Assembly (NCBI GenBank): GCA_009784765.1
Contig: WQXP01000098.1
Coordinates: 1 to 5,317 of the forward strand
DNA length: 5,317 bases
DNA from: Oscillospiraceae bacterium
Lineage (GTDB): Bacteria; Bacillota; Clostridia; Oscillospirales; Ruminococcaceae
Reading direction: 5' to 3'
Both the position numbers and the translations under genes were made by a program. Every line of letters begins with the position of its first letter. Positions within the stretch are counted from its first letter, which is position 1. The notes below the pieces were generated by a model, which saw nothing but the letters and a program-made list of their open reading frames with translations, had not been told where the DNA came from and ran no database searches. Positions 3,965-5,317 of this stretch are shown here, in pieces.

Positions 3965-5317
3965 ATGTTAGAATTTAAGTCATCAGACGGGCGCAAGCTC
4001 GAGTTTGAAGCCGCTCCGTTAGGTCAAGGGGGAGAAGGTGCTGTTCACAAGCAGTACGACCACTTAGGCTACGGAGATGTGGGGGATTTGGCTAAAATCT
4101 TCAATCCCGGTAAACGTGAGGGGAAAGAAGCTAAGCTCAAAGCAATGATGGAGATAAGGTCGCCGAGACCTTCGCATAGCTATGCTTGGCCGAAAGAATT
4201 GCTGTATGACCTCAAGACGGGCGAATTCTGCGGCTATGTCATGTACTTAAAACAAAACAAAATCGAACTCGGTGATATTTACGGTTATAACAGCCCTTAC
4301 AGAACCGAGGGCAGTGAAAAGATGAAAGAATGGCGATACTTCGTCGCGCTTGCACGGAACTTAGCGCGGGCAGTCGCGGGGGTTCATGACATAGGGCAAG
4401 TAATCGGCGACCTTAACGACAAGAACATTCTCATTGACCCCGAAACTTATGATGTTACTCTCATCGACACAGACTCTTTCCACATTAACCGAATGGAAGA
4501 GACTTATCGTTGCGTGGTGGGTAAGTCTGAGTATGTTCCTAAGGAAGTACAGAATGTCAAATTTGCGAGTGCAGCTCTGCCGACTTTTACGCGCCATACC
4601 GATAACTTTTCTCTTGCTGTTCTTATTTTCAAGCTGCTCATGAACGGCGTTCACCCTTTCAACAGCGTAGGGATTGACGAGAAGTCAATCGAAGATAACA
4701 TAGGCGACGGGCGTTCGCCGTTTTTCGCGAATTATGCTAAGCTTAATACGGCGTTCTACGCGCCGACTGCTGATATGCTCCCCCCTGTGCTGCGCAAGCT
4801 TTTCGAGGTTGCTTTTGTTACGGGTACTAACAATCCCGAAAAACGCCCCAGTGCGATTGAGTTCTATGATGAGTTGGTTAAACTCGAGAAAAGCGAGAAC
4901 CTCTACTCTTGTACGGCAAAGCAGTGGCATATCTTCCCTTCTGCTACGAGTGAGTGTCCTTGGTGTGCAATCGAACGGCGTCAGGAAGAACGTATGCAGC
5001 AAATCGCGGCGTTGTCTGTCCTCACGAGCAATGTTGCCCCCGATTATTCGGTGGCGCGATACAATCCTGTGCAGAATTATCAGAAAGCTCAAGACGAGCA
5101 GGCGGCGGCTAAAGCGGCGCAGGCAGCGGCGGCGGCAGCAAAACAAGAACAGGAAGCTCAAGACGCTCAAGATGCGCAAGCCGCGCGCGAGGCTAAAGCG
5201 GCGGCGGCGGTTGCGGCAAAACTCGAAGAGCTTGCACCGCCCGTGAAACCTACACCGCCCGCTAAACCTACACCGCCTGTCAAGCCGGAAGCTCTTACAC
5301 CGCCCGCTAAACCTACA
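3965..5317 (+). CDS. YegI/COG4248-type Ser/Thr protein kinase (3' end outside window)
   Basis: At least 451 residues, open to the window edge. ATG 3965 follows GAGGT (3955-3959) by 5 bases. The N-terminal kinase domain spans about 1-310, with glycine-rich loop LGQGGEGAV (19-27) and ATP lysine K44 (LAKIF). The catalytic loop is IGDLNDKN (D149, N154), the metal-binding Asp D168 lies in IDTDSF (DTD in place of DFG), and the activation-segment end is YVPKEVQ (190-196). An alpha-F-type stretch HTDNFSLAVLIF (D213) and GVHPF follow. The HRD His/Arg are absent, but the GDxNxxN and DxDSF forms are typical of this kinase group as I recall it, so activity is likely. C316, H322, C331 and C334 (CPWC) could bind zinc. 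An Ala/Gln-rich helical stretch (about 373-420) and PPxKPT repeats (425 on) follow. As third operon gene it probably phosphorylates targets that the upstream phosphatase resets. No membrane segment appears in the visible part. Confidence 0.9.
   Translation, partial: MLEFKSSDGRKLEFEAAPLGQGGEGAVHKQYDHLGYGDVGDLAKIFNPGKREGKEAKLKAMMEIRSPRPSHSYAWPKELLYDLKTGEFCGYVMYLKQNKIELGDIYGYNSPYRTEGSEKMKEWRYFVALARNLARAVAGVHDIGQVIGDLNDKNILIDPETYDVTLIDTDSFHINRMEETYRCVVGKSEYVPKEVQNVKFASAALPTFTRHTDNFSLAVLIFKLLMNGVHPFNSVGIDEKSIEDNIGDGRSPFFANYAKLNTAFYAPTADMLPPVLRKLFEVAFVTGTNNPEKRPSAIEFYDELVKLEKSENLYSCTAKQWHIFPSATSECPWCAIERRQEERMQQIAALSVLTSNVAPDYSVARYNPVQNYQKAQDEQAAAKAAQAAAAAAKQEQEAQDAQDAQAAREAKAAAAVAAKLEELAPPVKPTPPAKPTPPVKPEALTPPAKPT
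5081..5224 (+). other. Ala/Gln/Glu-rich helical linker in the kinase
   Basis: Codons for residues about 373-420 are dominated by Ala, Gln, Glu, Asp and Lys, with AAAAAAK-like runs and QDAQDAQ-type short repeats. Such composition favours a long helix or coiled coil. The matching GC-rich, GCG-rich DNA creates long spurious open frames on both strands. Confidence 0.8.
5237..5317 (+). repeat. 18-bp coding repeats for PPxKPT
   Basis: Units at 5237-5254, 5255-5272 and 5300-5317 each encode PP(V/A)KPT. A variant 27-base unit at 5273-5299 carries an EAL insertion. Two of the units (5255-5272 and 5300-5317) are identical at DNA level, pointing to recent repeat expansion. The array is cut by the window edge and may continue. 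Confidence 0.9.

Noticed and set aside
4685..5246. Overlapping Arg/Leu-rich frames on both strands at the right end
   Set aside because: They are shadows of the kinase gene and its Ala/Gln-rich linker. Their Arg-rich composition comes from the GCG-rich codons read in other frames.

Overview
The window looks like a piece of a Bacillota chromosome, probably a clostridial relative of moderate GC. The evidence is indirect: three near-consensus sigma-A promoters with 17-bp spacers and extended -10 TG motifs, strong GGAGG ribosome binding sites, a TTG start codon, and a tRNA gene without an encoded CCA end. No taxonomic marker is present, so this placement is an inference.

Layout. Bases 1-123 hold two 57-bp direct repeats built around a GC-rich palindrome. 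The second copy overlaps the 3' end of a minus-strand gene (105-1649/1658) for an exported, membrane-anchored N-acetylmuramoyl-L-alanine amidase with all four Amidase_3 active-site residues. Its promoter lies back-to-back with a plus-strand promoter. The two -35 boxes form one 15-bp inverted repeat (1688-1702). The plus-strand promoter reads through a 145-bp tandem duplication (two 72-bp copies, 1743-1887) into tRNA-Val(GAC) (1890-1963). A strong intrinsic terminator follows (2014-2053).

Bases 2110-5317 hold one apparent operon from a near-perfect promoter: a TerY/YegL-like vWA-domain protein (2184-2912), a PP2C-type phosphatase (2978-3865, TTG start), and a divergent Ser/Thr protein kinase of the YegI/COG4248 type (3965 to beyond the window end). 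This vWA + PP2C + kinase set matches the described TerY-P triad, a phosphorylation-switch module linked to tellurite-resistance-type stress and defence systems and also seen as yegL-yegK-yegI in enterobacteria. The kinase and phosphatase are expected to act antagonistically, with the vWA protein as a metal-dependent binding or scaffold partner. No ter genes or substrate are visible here. The kinase carries a Cys/His zinc-knuckle-like motif, an Ala/Gln-rich linker and proline-rich PPxKPT repeats cut by the window edge.

A recurrent 13-bp palindromic core (CGGGCAAAGCCCG or its complement) occurs five times, always at gene borders: twice after the amidase, twice in front of the tRNA and once between phosphatase and kinase. 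A separate degenerate heptamer array (consensus TGACAGT) starts on the vWA stop codon. These repeats are the main structure the genes do not explain.
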